Positions 41,897 to 50,727 of a stretch of 64,000 nucleotides of DNA are shown in pieces. Both the position numbers and the translations under genes were made by a program. The notes beneath the pieces were generated by a model, which was not told the origin of the DNA, did not search any database, and saw only the letters and a program-made list of their open reading frames with translations. Source of the stretch: Marinobacter gudaonensis (GTDB taxonomy: Bacteria > Pseudomonadota > Gammaproteobacteria > Pseudomonadales > Oleiphilaceae); NCBI RefSeq assembly GCF_900115175.1, contig NZ_FOYV01000001.1:620001-684000 (forward strand). The letters run 5' to 3'. The first letter of the stretch is position 1. The number at the start of each line of letters is the position of its first letter.

Positions 41897-42394
41897 ATGC
41901 CATCAAACCAGAAAACACTCGTTAAGATAGACAATCTTGACCGGAAAATTCTTGCCCAGGTGCAGAAAGACGGGTCGCTGACCAACCAGGAACTGGCGGA
42001 AAAAGTCGGCCTTTCCCCCTCGCCCTGCCTGCGCCGGGTTCGCGCCCTGCAGGAAGCGGGCATCATTGTCCGTACCGTGACGATCCTGGACCACAAGAAG
42101 CTGGGGCTATCCCTGACCGCCATCATCCTCATCGGCATGGACCGGCACACACCCGAGCGTTTTGCCGCCTTTGAGGAACAAGTGGCCGAGTATCCAGAGG
42201 TTCAGGAATGCTACCTGATTACCGGCCAGGACGCCGACTACATGCTCAAGGTGGTGGTACCGGACATGGACCACTATCACCATTTTCTACTCAACCGCAT
42301 TACCCGGATTCAGGGTGTGAGCGGTGTGCATTCCAGCTTTGTGCTGCGCCGGGTGATCGACAGTACCGCCCTGCCCCTGGGCTATCTGTCCTGA
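41897..42394 (+). CDS. Lrp/AsnC-family transcriptional regulator
   Basis: 165 residues. N-terminal winged helix (DNLDRKILAQVQKDGSLTNQELAEKVGLSPSPCLRRVRALQEAGI) and C-terminal RAM ligand-binding domain (about 75-150) with ECYLITGQDADYMLKVVVPDMDHYHHFLLNRI. Senses amino acids. It is divergent from leuA, so it may control leucine synthesis (inference). ATG 41897 has AGGA seven bases upstream; an in-frame upstream TTG is less likely. Confidence 0.9.
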   Translation: MPSNQKTLVKIDNLDRKILAQVQKDGSLTNQELAEKVGLSPSPCLRRVRALQEAGIIVRTVTILDHKKLGLSLTAIILIGMDRHTPERFAAFEEQVAEYPEVQECYLITGQDADYMLKVVVPDMDHYHHFLLNRITRIQGVSGVHSSFVLRRVIDSTALPLGYLS

Positions 42395-42505
42395 GCGGGT
42401 ACCTGAACGCCGGCTGACTCCGCTTGCCATCTGTACCTTCCTGGACAGGCTCCGTACAATACGGGCCACTCAGAGTTGAATGCCAACTGACAAACGGAAA
42501 ACACG

Positions 42506-44239
42506 ATGCGAGCAAGCCGCTACCTGATTGCCACCCAGAAAGAAACGCCGGCCGATGCCGAGATTATCAGTCATCAGCTGATGCTCAGGGCCGGGATGAT
42601 CCGGAAACTGGCCGCCGGCCTCTACACCTGGCTGCCGATGGGGCTTCGTACCCTGCGCAAGGTCGAGCGGATTGTGCGGGAAGAGATGGACAAGAGCGGC
42701 GCGCAGGAAGTGCTGATGCCGGCGGTCCAGCCCGCCGAACTGTGGCAGGAGTCCGGGCGTTGGACCCAGTATGGTGGCGAGCTGCTGCGCATGAACGACC
42801 GGCACGGTCGCGACTTCTGCTTTGGACCCACGCACGAGGAAGTCATTACCGACCTGATCCGCAACGAGCTCAAAAGCTACAAGGAGCTGCCCGCGAACTT
42901 CTACCAGATCCAGACCAAGTTTCGCGATGAGCGGCGGCCCAGATTCGGGGTAATGCGGGCACGGGAGTTCATCATGAAGGATGCCTATTCCTTCCACCTG
43001 AACGCGGAGTCCCTGGATGAGACCTACCAGGTCATGCACCGCACCTATTGCGCCATCTTCGATCGCCTGGGCCTCGAGTATCGTCCGGTTCAGGCGGATT
43101 CCGGCGCCATCGGCGGCAGCGCCTCCCACGAGTTTCACGTGCTCGCCTCGTCCGGCGAGGACGACATCGTATTCAGCACCGACAGCGACTATGCCGCCAA
43201 CATCGAGAAGGCCGAAGCGGTCGCTCCGGCCGGTGAACGCCCGGCGCCTGGTGAATCCATGCAGGACGTGGCAACGCCGGATCAGCGCACCATTGAGGCC
43301 GTCGCCACTTTCCTGGGCATTGACGCGACCCGCACCGTGAAGACCCTCCTGGTAAAGGGAGAGGCGGATGAAAGCGGGCAAGCCGGCCTGGTGGCGCTGG
43401 TTCTTCGCGGCGACCACACCCTGAACGAGATCAAGGCGGAAAATCTGGCCGGTGTTGCCGAGCCGCTGACCATGGCCACCGATGAAGAGATCGAAAAGGC
43501 GGTGGGCTGCAAAGCCGGCTCCATCGGCCCGGTCAACCTGCCCGTGCCCGTGATTGTGGATCGCAGCGCCGCGCACCTGGCAGACTTTGTCTGCGGCGCC
43601 AACCGCGACGGCTACCACCTCACCGGGGTCAACTGGGAGCGTGACGTTGCCATTGACCGGGTCGAAGACCTGCGTAACGTGGTGGAAGGCGACCCGAGCC
43701 CAGACGGCAAGGGCACCCTCGAGATCCGCCGTGGCATCGAAGTGGGCCACATCTTCAAGCTCGGCAACAAGTACAGTACCGCCATGAATGCCACCGTGCT
43801 GGATGAGAACGGCAAAAGTGTGGTCATGGACATGGGCTGCTACGGCATTGGCGTTTCCCGCATTGTGGCAGCGTCCATTGAGCAGAACCACGACGACAAA
43901 GGCATCATCTGGCCGGATGCGATCGCCCCCTTCCAGGTGGCCATTGTTACCCTGAACGCCCACAAGTCTCCGACAGTAGCCGAGGCGGGCGAGAAGCTGT
44001 ACGAGCAGCTGCGCCAGGCGGGCTACGATGTACTGCTGGACGACCGCAACGAACGCCCGGGCGTGAAATTTGCCGATATGGAACTGATTGGTATCCCGCA
44101 CCGCTTTGTGGTGTCTGATCGCGGCCTGGCTGCCGGCACCCTCGAGTACAAGGGACGCCGGGACGAGGAAAAACAGGATGTTCCGGTGGCCGAGGCGCTG
44201 CCCTTCCTGGTTAATGCCTCACCCAGAAAAGGTCTCTAA
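42506..44239 (+). CDS. proS: proline--tRNA ligase
   Basis: 577 residues, the bacterial class II type. Motif 1 near residue 45-75, [24 protein letters not shown] with the conserved catalytic stretch, [33 protein letters not shown] (motif 2), an inserted editing domain (about 225-390) that clears mischarged Ala, motif 3 with [11 protein letters not shown], and a C-terminal anticodon domain. Charges tRNA-Pro. Converges with murB. Confidence 0.97.
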   Translation: MRASRYLIATQKETPADAEIISHQLMLRAGMIRKLAAGLYTWLPMGLRTLRKVERIVREEMDKSGAQEVLMPAVQPAELWQESGRWTQYGGELLRMNDRHGRDFCFGPTHEEVITDLIRNELKSYKELPANFYQIQTKFRDERRPRFGVMRAREFIMKDAYSFHLNAESLDETYQVMHRTYCAIFDRLGLEYRPVQADSGAIGGSASHEFHVLASSGEDDIVFSTDSDYAANIEKAEAVAPAGERPAPGESMQDVATPDQRTIEAVATFLGIDATRTVKTLLVKGEADESGQAGLVALVLRGDHTLNEIKAENLAGVAEPLTMATDEEIEKAVGCKAGSIGPVNLPVPVIVDRSAAHLADFVCGANRDGYHLTGVNWERDVAIDRVEDLRNVVEGDPSPDGKGTLEIRRGIEVGHIFKLGNKYSTAMNATVLDENGKSVVMDMGCYGIGVSRIVAASIEQNHDDKGIIWPDAIAPFQVAIVTLNAHKSPTVAEAGEKLYEQLRQAGYDVLLDDRNERPGVKFADMELIGIPHRFVVSDRGLAAGTLEYKGRRDEEKQDVPVAEALPFLVNASPRKGL

Positions 44240-44252
44240 GCCAGAGAGGTCT

Positions 44253-45287
44253 TCAGGCCAGAGCGCCAACGATTCCGGGCTCCATTTCCAGGGTCACGCC
44301 AAAGCGTTCCTGGACGGAGCCCCGGATGGTTTCCGCCAGCGCCAGAATATCCCGCCCGGTGCCGCCAGAATGGTTAATAAGAACCAGTGCTTGTCGGTTA
44401 TGAACGCCAACCCGGGCATTCCGGTACCCTTTCCAACCACTCTGATCAATCAACCAGGCTGCGGCCAGCTTGACGCCTTCGGCCTGGGGATAGGCCGCGA
44501 TGTCAGGGTAACGGGCTTTCAGGACCTCGAACTGGGCGGTGTCGACCACCGGGTTCTTGAAAAAGCTACCCGCGTTGGGAAGGATCTCTGGGTCCGGCAG
44601 CTTGCGCCGCCGAATCGCCATAACGGCTTCGGCCACCGCCATCGGCTCCATACGATCCGCGTCCACGGGCCCCAGGTATTCCTCGAGGTCCCGGTAGCCC
44701 AGAACCAGCGGCCGGGTGCGCGATAGTCTGAGACGGATTTCGGTGATGACATATCGGCCCGGTGACCGCTTGAAGAGGCTGTCCCGGTAGGCAAACCGAC
44801 ACTCGGCAGTGGCCAGGGTGACCTGCTTGCCGGTGGTGCGGTCCAAAGCTGACACTGACTGCAGCGTATCGCAGAGCTCCACACCGTAGGCACCAATGTT
44901 CTGAACCGGCGCGGCTCCTGCGGTGCCCGGGATCAGCGCCAGGTTCTCGATGCCCCGATAGCCTGCCCGGGCGGCGTAGACAACCGCCTCGTGCCAGTTT
45001 TCCCCGGCACCCAGAACCAGCGTCGCGCTACCCTCTTCAATCTGCTCCCAGTGGCGCCCGAGAATCGCCACTCGCACGACCAGGCCGGAGAAATTGCCGG
45101 CAAACACCAGATTGCTGCCACCGCCGAGGATGAGCACCTCATGCCCGTGGGAATCGGCCCATACCAGGGCATTGGCCAGCTCATCGGCGCTGGCGACCTC
45201 CACATAAAAACGCGCGACGGCCTCGACATGAAGCGAATTCAGCGCCTCAAGCTCGACGTTCTCACGAATTCCGGGCCCAAGGCTCAA
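44253..45287 (-). CDS. murB: UDP-N-acetylenolpyruvoylglucosamine reductase
   Basis: 344 residues, the short type I MurB. FAD-binding [39 protein letters not shown], the [15 protein letters not shown] substrate stretch, catalytic [11 protein letters not shown]er and the C-terminal Glu (MEPGIVG). Makes UDP-MurNAc for peptidoglycan. The TTG start shares its last bases with the TGA stop of the kdsB fusion, so translation is probably coupled. Last gene of the comEC-to-murB block. Confidence 0.95.
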   Translation of the reverse strand: MSLGPGIRENVELEALNSLHVEAVARFYVEVASADELANALVWADSHGHEVLILGGGSNLVFAGNFSGLVVRVAILGRHWEQIEEGSATLVLGAGENWHEAVVYAARAGYRGIENLALIPGTAGAAPVQNIGAYGVELCDTLQSVSALDRTTGKQVTLATAECRFAYRDSLFKRSPGRYVITEIRLRLSRTRPLVLGYRDLEEYLGPVDADRMEPMAVAEAVMAIRRRKLPDPEILPNAGSFFKNPVVDTAQFEVLKARYPDIAAYPQAEGVKLAAAWLIDQSGWKGYRNARVGVHNRQALVLINHSGGTGRDILALAETIRGSVQERFGVTLEMEPGIVGALA

Positions 45288-46549
45288 GCCAGACGCCCCC
45301 TGATATCCGCCAGTAGTCCCTGGCCGGCTTCCTCAATCAGGTCCAGTACCCTCTCGAAACCTTCGTGGCCACCGTAATAGGGGTCAGGCACCTCCGAATG
45401 GCCGGAACTGCCGTATTCCAGGAACAGGGCCGGGCGGGTTCCGCCGTTCTGATGCCAAAGGTCGGTGACATCGGCCAGGTTCTGACGATCCATCACCAGC
45501 ACATAGTCGAAGTGATCGAGATCGCCCTCGTGAATCTGGCGCGCCCTGAGCCCGCTGATATCGATACCCCGGCGCCGTGCTGCGTCCTGGGCCCGGGCGT
45601 CCGGGCTTTTTCCCACGTGCCAGTTGCCGGTGCCGCAGGAGTCAATCTCGATGGTGTCCGTCAGGCCGGCCTCGTCTACCAGCGACCGGAACACCCCCTC
45701 GGCGCTGGGAGACCGACAGATATTGCCAAGGCAGACAAAAAGTACCTTTATCGGTTGCTCAGCCACGCGCCCCCTTTTCTCCATCCACTCTCTCAACTTG
45801 TCCAGGTCCGCCTGGGTATCGACTCCGCCGGGCGGGTTGGTGGCCGCAATGTCCACATGGATTCGGGCGCCATTGTACAGCGCTCGCAGCTGCTCGAGTG
45901 ACTCGGTTATTTCAATCGGGGCCGGGGCCCAGGTAACAAAATCAGCCAGAACCGAGGCCCGGTAGCCGTAGATGCCGATATGGCGGAAATAACCGGTGTG
46001 TTCGGGGAGGGATACGTCGGCTCCGGCCAGGGGGTTGCCCTCGTTCCACTGGTCGCGGGCCCAGGGTATGGGTGCCCGACTGAAATAATGGGCCATACCC
46101 TGGTGGTCAAACACCACTTTGACGACGTTCGGATTGAACACCTGGGCCGGATCGTGGATCCGCTCACACAGGGTGGCAATCGCCGCCTCAGGATGGAACT
46201 CAAGGTTATCCGCCACCTGATTGATCAGCTCAGGGGGAATCAGGGGTTCGTCGCCCTGCACGTTGATCACCCGGTGGTCGGGTTCGAATGCCAGCCGCCG
46301 GGCCACTTCCTCAAGACGATCAGTCCCGCTTGCATGGTTTGGCGAGGTCATTACGACCTCGGCCCCAAACCGCTCGCAGGCGTCGCGAACCCGCTCATCG
46401 TCGGTGGCCACCACCACGCGCGCCGCACGGCTTTCACCGGCACGCTCGCAGACGTGTTGGATCATGGGTTTTCCGGCGATGTCCGCCAGCGGCTTTCCAG
46501 GCAACCGGCTGGAGGCATACCGGGCGGGAATAACAACGGTAAAAGACAT
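45284..46549 (-). CDS. kdsB: KdsB / low-molecular-weight protein tyrosine phosphatase fusion
   Basis: 421 residues in one uninterrupted frame. Residues 1-252 are 3-deoxy-manno-octulosonate cytidylyltransferase ([47 protein letters not shown]), which activates Kdo for lipid A. Residues 267-421 are a low-molecular-weight tyrosine phosphatase with P-loop C273-x5-R279 and general-acid D389-P. Relatives such as Pseudomonas have separate kdsB and ptp genes here (recall). A purine-rich AAAAGGGGG before an internal GTG at 45766 could still start the phosphatase alone. Symbol given for the first half. Confidence 0.9.
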   Translation of the reverse strand: MSFTVVIPARYASSRLPGKPLADIAGKPMIQHVCERAGESRAARVVVATDDERVRDACERFGAEVVMTSPNHASGTDRLEEVARRLAFEPDHRVINVQGDEPLIPPELINQVADNLEFHPEAAIATLCERIHDPAQVFNPNVVKVVFDHQGMAHYFSRAPIPWARDQWNEGNPLAGADVSLPEHTGYFRHIGIYGYRASVLADFVTWAPAPIEITESLEQLRALYNGARIHVDIAATNPPGGVDTQADLDKLREWMEKRGRVAEQPIKVLFVCLGNICRSPSAEGVFRSLVDEAGLTDTIEIDSCGTGNWHVGKSPDARAQDAARRRGIDISGLRARQIHEGDLDHFDYVLVMDRQNLADVTDLWHQNGGTRPALFLEYGSSGHSEVPDPYYGGHEGFERVLDLIEEAGQGLLADIRGRLA

Positions 46550-46573
46550 CACATCAACCCTGTATTTTTGAAC

Positions 46574-46762
46574 TCAACGCTTGTGAAGGCGCTCGTCAGT
46601 GGACAGCGTTCTTGCCTCGGCCGCCAGCATCACCGGAATACCCTCACGGATAGGGAAAGCCATGGCATCCTGGTAACAGATCAACTCGGTTCGGGCCTCG
46701 TTGAGCTTGAGGTCGCCCTTGCAGACCGGGCAGGCCAGCATCGCTAATAGTTTCTTGTCCAT
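46574..46762 (-). CDS. Trm112-family protein (YcaR type)
   Basis: 62 residues. [18 protein letters not shown] with C-P-x-C at the start, then a small strand-rich zinc-ribbon-like body ([12 protein letters not shown]). The usual C-terminal Cys pair of Trm112 is absent, as in other bacterial YcaR proteins. It is between lpxK and kdsB in many gammaproteobacteria; its role there is unclear. Confidence 0.88.
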   Translation of the reverse strand: MDKKLLAMLACPVCKGDLKLNEARTELICYQDAMAFPIREGIPVMLAAEARTLSTDERLHKR

Positions 46763-46777
46763 CGTGCTTGCTCACTC

Positions 46778-47824
46778 TCAGGAAATAATCTGCTCAGAAC
46801 AGTGCCGTACGCGGTCCAGGAAGGCCTCCCGGAACTCACCAGACAACCGGGCCTCCACCAGCAGGCTCCAGGCATTTTCGGGAGCGAATGCCCGGCATTT
46901 GACCGCGTCCTTGGCCGTCATAACAATCAGCTCTGCACCCTCGGCCACCAGGTCCGCCTCACGGAAGTGGTGATGGTCCGGAAATGCCGATTCAAGCACC
47001 TCGGCACCCAGGCCCCGGAGTGTCTCGAAAAACCGCTCCGGGTTACCGATACCCGCCACCGCCCTCACCGTCCGGCCACGGAGATCTTCGACGGGCCGAG
47101 ATTCATTGGACCGAAGGTTGACCAGGGCGGTCGGCGCCAGAGCCATGCCATGGATCGCTTCATGCTCAAAGCCGGCAAACTCGCCCATAGGCCGAGCCAG
47201 GGGCTGCGCTCCATTAACGATAACAAAATCCACCGAATCAAGCCGCGTTACCGGCTCGCGAAGCGGACCGACCGGAATCAGGGCGCCGTTACCAACGCCT
47301 CGCCGCTGGTCGAACACGGCAATCTCCAGATCCCGGGGCAGCCGGTAGTGTTGAAGCCCATCGTCGCACACCAGCACGTTGCCCAGCTTTCTGGCCAGGG
47401 CATGATCTGCGGCCCGCCGTCGGTCCGGGTCGACCACCACCGGGCACCCGGTACTGGCCGCGAGCATGACAGGCTCGTCACCCGCCTCCGAAGGTGCGCT
47501 CGTGCCGTCAACCTCCAGTGGGTATTGACCGGCTTTGCCGCCATAACCCCGACTGAGGATCACCGGCTGCCAGCCGGCGGAGGCCAACTCCGACACCAGC
47601 CAGGCTGTCAGGGGCGATTTTCCTGTGCCGCCCGCAGTGATGTTGCCCACCACCACAACCGGGACAGGCAAGCTCGCCTCACGTGCCTGCCAGGCGGCCC
47701 TACGCCGGTGCTCCGCAATGGTCCGGTACAACCAGGCCAGGGGGGCCAGAAAACGCAGCGGGCGACCTTCCCCATACCAGAGGCGTTCCACCAGGGAGCT
47801 TGCAGCCACGGGGGTAAAATTCAT
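46778..47824 (-). CDS. lpxK: tetraacyldisaccharide 4'-kinase
   Basis: 348 residues. Walker A region VVVVGNITAGGTGKSPLTAWL, LSRGYGGKAGQYPLEVDG, and DDGLQHYRLPRDLEIAVFD, all LpxK signatures. Phosphorylates the lipid A precursor at 4' on the inner membrane. Its ATG overlaps the msbA stop by four bases, implying coupled translation. Confidence 0.96.
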   Translation of the reverse strand: MNFTPVAASSLVERLWYGEGRPLRFLAPLAWLYRTIAEHRRRAAWQAREASLPVPVVVVGNITAGGTGKSPLTAWLVSELASAGWQPVILSRGYGGKAGQYPLEVDGTSAPSEAGDEPVMLAASTGCPVVVDPDRRRAADHALARKLGNVLVCDDGLQHYRLPRDLEIAVFDQRRGVGNGALIPVGPLREPVTRLDSVDFVIVNGAQPLARPMGEFAGFEHEAIHGMALAPTALVNLRSNESRPVEDLRGRTVRAVAGIGNPERFFETLRGLGAEVLESAFPDHHHFREADLVAEGAELIVMTAKDAVKCRAFAPENAWSLLVEARLSGEFREAFLDRVRHCSEQIIS

Positions 47825-49599
47825 GACTGCTCGCTGAACTGCATCTGATGCAGCTGGGCGTAAGCACCACCCGAGGCAAGCAGTTCGTCGTGTCGACCCG
47901 ATTCGACAATACGGCCGTTCTCCATCACCAGAATACGGTCGGCCTTTTCAATCGTTGACAGACGATGGGCAATGACCAGTGTGGTGCGGCCCTGCATGAC
48001 GGTTTCCAGGGCTTCCTGGATATGGCGCTCGGACTCGGTATCCAGGGCCGAGGTGGCCTCATCCAGAATGAGGATCGGAGCATCCTTGAGGAGGGCCCTG
48101 GCAATGGCCAGCCGCTGCCGCTGACCGCCGGAGAGCATGACGCCGTTATCCCCGATCACCGTATCCAGGCCTTCCGGCATGCGATCGATGAATTCCAGGG
48201 CGTGCGCCTTGGCCGCAGCCTCACGGATTTCCTCACGGGTACAACCCCGCAGGGCTCCGTAGGCAATGTTGGCGGCAATGGTATCGTTGAACAGCACCAC
48301 GTTCTGGGTGACCAGGGCGATCTGCGCCCTGAGCGCTTTGAGGGAGAACTCCCGCAGGGAATGACCATCAATGCGGATATCCCCACCGGTGAACTCATAG
48401 AAACGGGGCAGCAGGCTGACCAGGGTGGACTTGCCGCTGCCGGAGCGACCAACCAGGGCCACACTCTGCCCTGAGGGGATGTCGAGCGAGATGCCCTCAA
48501 GAACGTTGTCGAGCTGGTCGCGATAACGGAAAGCGACGTCATCAAACTCGATGTCACCGTTCACGCGGTTCGGCGCGTAGGTTCCCGGGTCCGGCTCCGG
48601 TTTCTCATCGATGGTTTCAAACACATCGTACGCCGCAGCCACCCCTTTCTGGATCTTGGCGTGCACCGAGGTCACCTGGCGAATAGGCTTCGCCATGGTG
48701 GTTGCTGCGGTAATAAAGGCCACCAACTGGCCCGTCGTCATCTCGCCCCGAATCTCGGGCGCCAGCATCATCCAGACCAATCCGGCTATCGCGATGGCCA
48801 CCAGCACCTGAATCACGGGAACGCTGATCGCCTGGGTTGAGGCCATCTTCAGGCTTTGCTGGAGGTTTTTGTCGTTGACCTTCTGGAACCGTTCCCGCTC
48901 ATAGTCCTCACCCCCGAAGGTGCGCACTACCCGATAGCCGGTAATGGACTCCGACGCAACATGGGTGATATCGCCCATGGACCCCTGGATGCGCTGGCTG
49001 ATCCGACGGAACCGTTTGCTGGCGTAGCTGACCACTGCCCCTATCAGGGGCCCAACGGCCAGGAATATCAGGGTGAGCTTCCAGTTGGTGTAGAACATGT
49101 AGCCCAACAGGCCGAGGATGGTCAGACCTTCCCGCAGGGTAATGGTAATGGCGTTGGTGGTGGCCTCGGCCACCTGCTCGACGTTAAAAGTCAGTTTGGA
49201 GACCAGTCGGCCCGCGGCGTTGTCGTCAAAATAGCGCGACGGCAGCGTCATGAGGCGATCAAACACATCGTTGCGCAGGGCATTGATCACCTGTCGGCCC
49301 ACATACCCGATGAAATACTGGCTGAGAAAGGTGCCCAGGCCGCGAAAGGCAAACACTCCGACGATCACCAGGGTCAGCAACAGGCGGTTCTGATCGGTGG
49401 GGTTCTCAATGGCTGCAATGACGTACTCCATGGCTGCCGCCATTCCGGTGGAAGCTGCCGCGTAGATAATGTTGCCAAGCACGGCGAGAGAGAATGCCAG
49501 CAAAAAGGGTTTAACGTAGGTCAGCAGGCGCTTGTAGGTGTCCCAACTGCCCGCCGGCACCGTGGCCGGGGGCTCGGGAAGTGGCTCGTTTGCCCTCAC
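47821..49599 (-). CDS. msbA: lipid A export ABC transporter MsbA
   Basis: 592 residues. Six transmembrane helices in the first 330 residues, then a nucleotide-binding domain: Walker A GRSGSGKSTL, signature LSGGQRQRLAIARALL, Walker B ILILDEATSALD, H-loop VIAHRLSTI. As a dimer, flips core-lipid A across the inner membrane. Followed immediately by lpxK. Confidence 0.96.
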   Translation of the reverse strand: MRANEPLPEPPATVPAGSWDTYKRLLTYVKPFLLAFSLAVLGNIIYAAASTGMAAAMEYVIAAIENPTDQNRLLLTLVIVGVFAFRGLGTFLSQYFIGYVGRQVINALRNDVFDRLMTLPSRYFDDNAAGRLVSKLTFNVEQVAEATTNAITITLREGLTILGLLGYMFYTNWKLTLIFLAVGPLIGAVVSYASKRFRRISQRIQGSMGDITHVASESITGYRVVRTFGGEDYERERFQKVNDKNLQQSLKMASTQAISVPVIQVLVAIAIAGLVWMMLAPEIRGEMTTGQLVAFITAATTMAKPIRQVTSVHAKIQKGVAAAYDVFETIDEKPEPDPGTYAPNRVNGDIEFDDVAFRYRDQLDNVLEGISLDIPSGQSVALVGRSGSGKSTLVSLLPRFYEFTGGDIRIDGHSLREFSLKALRAQIALVTQNVVLFNDTIAANIAYGALRGCTREEIREAAAKAHALEFIDRMPEGLDTVIGDNGVMLSGGQRQRLAIARALLKDAPILILDEATSALDTESERHIQEALETVMQGRTTLVIAHRLSTIEKADRILVMENGRIVESGRHDELLASGGAYAQLHQMQFSEQS

Positions 49600-50021
49600 T
49601 GGCTCTCTGCCTCCCGCTCGGTGGTGATGCTCAGCTTGGCAAAGCCCAGGCGACCAGCCACATCCATGGCACGAACGACGAATTCATGAGGCGTTCGGGC
49701 GTCGGCGGTGATGATGAAGGGGAGCGAATTGTTGCCCTCGGCAAGCTCCCGCACGCCCCGCTCCAGGGTCTCGCGACGGTTGTTCACCAGGGTGCGGTCG
49801 TTCAGGGTGTACTGGCCTTCGGCATTGATGACCACATCAATCTGCTTCACCTCGGAGGCCTGGGCCGGCTCGCCACTGGCCTCGGGCAGTTCGATCTGAA
49901 GGTGGCTTTCACGGGTGAAGGTGGTCGACACCATGAAAAAAATCAGCAGCAGGAACACCACATCGATGAGTGGTGTCAGGTCAACCCCGACTTCCTGGCT
50001 TCTCTGGCGCTTGAACTTCAC
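49596..50021 (-). CDS. exbD: ExbD/TolR-family biopolymer transport protein
   Basis: 141 residues. Conserved VGVDLTPLIDVVFLLLIFFMVSTTF helix with the proton-path Asp (near residue 20), then the periplasmic domain (LTP...VVINAEGQYTLNDRTLV, FIITADARTPHEFVVRAMDV). Pairs with ExbB to power TonB-type transport or a comparable envelope process. Overlaps the msbA start by four bases; exbB precedes it by five. Confidence 0.93.
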   Translation of the reverse strand: MKFKRQRSQEVGVDLTPLIDVVFLLLIFFMVSTTFTRESHLQIELPEASGEPAQASEVKQIDVVINAEGQYTLNDRTLVNNRRETLERGVRELAEGNNSLPFIITADARTPHEFVVRAMDVAGRLGFAKLSITTEREAESQ

Positions 50022-50026
50022 GGGGT

Positions 50027-50680
50027 TCAGGCTCCTTCCACGTCGATTTCGCGGTCACCGTGAACAACCTCCACCAGCTTGATGGCCTCTTGCTCCATGC
50101 CCACCACCAGTTCATCCACACGACGGATAAAGTAGCGATGACAGATCAGTGCAGGAATGGCCACGCTCAGGCCAGCCGCCGTGGTGATCAGCGCCTCGGA
50201 GATGCCACCGGCCAGGTTACCGGCATTGCCGACGCCGGCCAGCTGGATCTCCGCAAAGACCTTGATCATGCCAATAACGGTACCCAGCAAACCCAGTAGC
50301 GGAGTAATCGTGGCCACCGTACCCAGCGGGTTGAGGAAGCGCTCCAGGTCGTGGATCACCTGGCTTGCCTCGTGTTCGATACTCTCTTTCATGATCTCAC
50401 GGCCGTGCTTGGCGTTCAGCAGGCCTCCCGCCAGAATACGGCCCAGAGGCGAAGACCCCTGGAGTGCTTTCAGCTTCCGACCATTGAGCTCTTTCTTCTT
50501 GATCCAGCGCCACAACTCATTGATGGTCTGGGGAGGGGCCACCCTGGAGGCGCGGAGTGTCCAGAAACGCTCCAGAATGATGGCAAGCGCCAGGATGGAA
50601 CAGGCAACGATTGGCACCATCAGAATGCCACCGGCTTTCAACAGCTCGAACACGCTTGGGGTCTCCCTGATTATTTGCAA
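50027..50680 (-). CDS. exbB: ExbB/TolQ-family proton channel
   Basis: 217 residues with three helices (about 15-40, 105-130, 150-175). The conserved LGTVATITPLLGLLGTVIGMIKVF and GGISEALITTAAGLSVAIPALICHR signatures are present. Inner membrane channel partner of the ExbD at 49596-50021. Its upstream neighbour is comEC, 47 bases away. A TonB gene is not in the window. Confidence 0.93.
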   Translation of the reverse strand: MQIIRETPSVFELLKAGGILMVPIVACSILALAIILERFWTLRASRVAPPQTINELWRWIKKKELNGRKLKALQGSSPLGRILAGGLLNAKHGREIMKESIEHEASQVIHDLERFLNPLGTVATITPLLGLLGTVIGMIKVFAEIQLAGVGNAGNLAGGISEALITTAAGLSVAIPALICHRYFIRRVDELVVGMEQEAIKLVEVVHGDREIDVEGA

Positions 50681-50727
50681 GCCGCGCTACTTTAGCATAG
50701 CTGCCGGTGGAGGCCACACCCGGAATG

